Part shown: piece by piece, positions 5,459 through 5,460 of the stretch
Numbering within the stretch: position 1 is the stretch's first letter
Layout: every line of letters starts with the position of its first letter
Origin: an uncultured Desulfobacterium sp.
GTDB lineage: Bacteria > Desulfobacterota > Desulfobacteria > Desulfobacterales > Desulfobacteraceae
Reading direction: 5' to 3'
DNA length: 5,460 nt
NCBI GenBank assembly: GCA_937124525.1
Contig: CAKZLA010000546.1
Span: forward strand, 1-5,460
The notes under the pieces: model-generated
The model's database searches: none
What the model saw: only the letters and a program-made list of their open reading frames with translations
Told to the model about the DNA's origin: nothing
Position numbers and translations under genes: made by a program

Positions 5459-5460
5459 AG

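Noticed and set aside
1..5460. CRISPR array, tRNA or rRNA gene, insertion sequence or toxin-antitoxin pair
   Set aside because: No regularly spaced direct repeats, cloverleaf, transposase or small paired ORFs were found on reading both strands.

Overview
The window looks like a fragment of a sulfate-reducing Desulfobacterota chromosome (Desulfobacterales-like, probably marine or sediment). This rests on the style of the proteins (chemoreceptor, type I GAPDH, single-domain RfaE1 kinase, MltD-like C-terminus) and on moderate GC. No 16S rRNA or other phylogenetic marker is present. The right-hand ~500 bp do not fit that host. They look alphaproteobacterial (Rhodobacteraceae-like) and are richer in GC.

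Layout, left to right. (1) 2-799 (+) is the 3' part of a methyl-accepting chemotaxis protein whose sensor half lies off the left edge. (2) A short gap holds a candidate sigma70 promoter and a strong Shine-Dalgarno, leading to a complete NAD-type glyceraldehyde-3-phosphate dehydrogenase (889-1893, +). (3) A 369-bp gene-free stretch (1894-2262) starts AT-rich and then becomes a GC-rich, highly self-complementary segment. That segment contains a perfect 18-bp inverted repeat with a nested 9-bp repeat and further hairpins. (4) 2263-3270 (+) encodes an unrecognised single-pass membrane protein with a long coiled coil. It is followed after 58 bp by rfaE1, the ADP-heptose pathway kinase (3329-4312, +), so the two may be co-transcribed. 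(5) 4330-5397 (-) is a lytic transglycosylase gene convergent with rfaE1.

The genes serve ordinary functions: chemotaxis, central carbon metabolism, LPS inner-core precursor synthesis and peptidoglycan remodelling. No defence system, CRISPR array or intact mobile element is visible.

The most notable feature is that the lytic transglycosylase is a mosaic. Its first ~160 residues and the upstream DNA read as a Rhodobacteraceae-type enzyme, while the rest reads as a Desulfobacterales MltD-like protein with a LysM domain. The switch falls in the conserved SWRLALAAYN motif, with GC dropping from about 58% to about 45%. Either two genomes were joined by the assembler at a short shared sequence, or this is a real in-frame homologous recombination. 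An assembly chimera is the more economical explanation. The second point of interest is the nested inverted-repeat element after the GAPDH gene.
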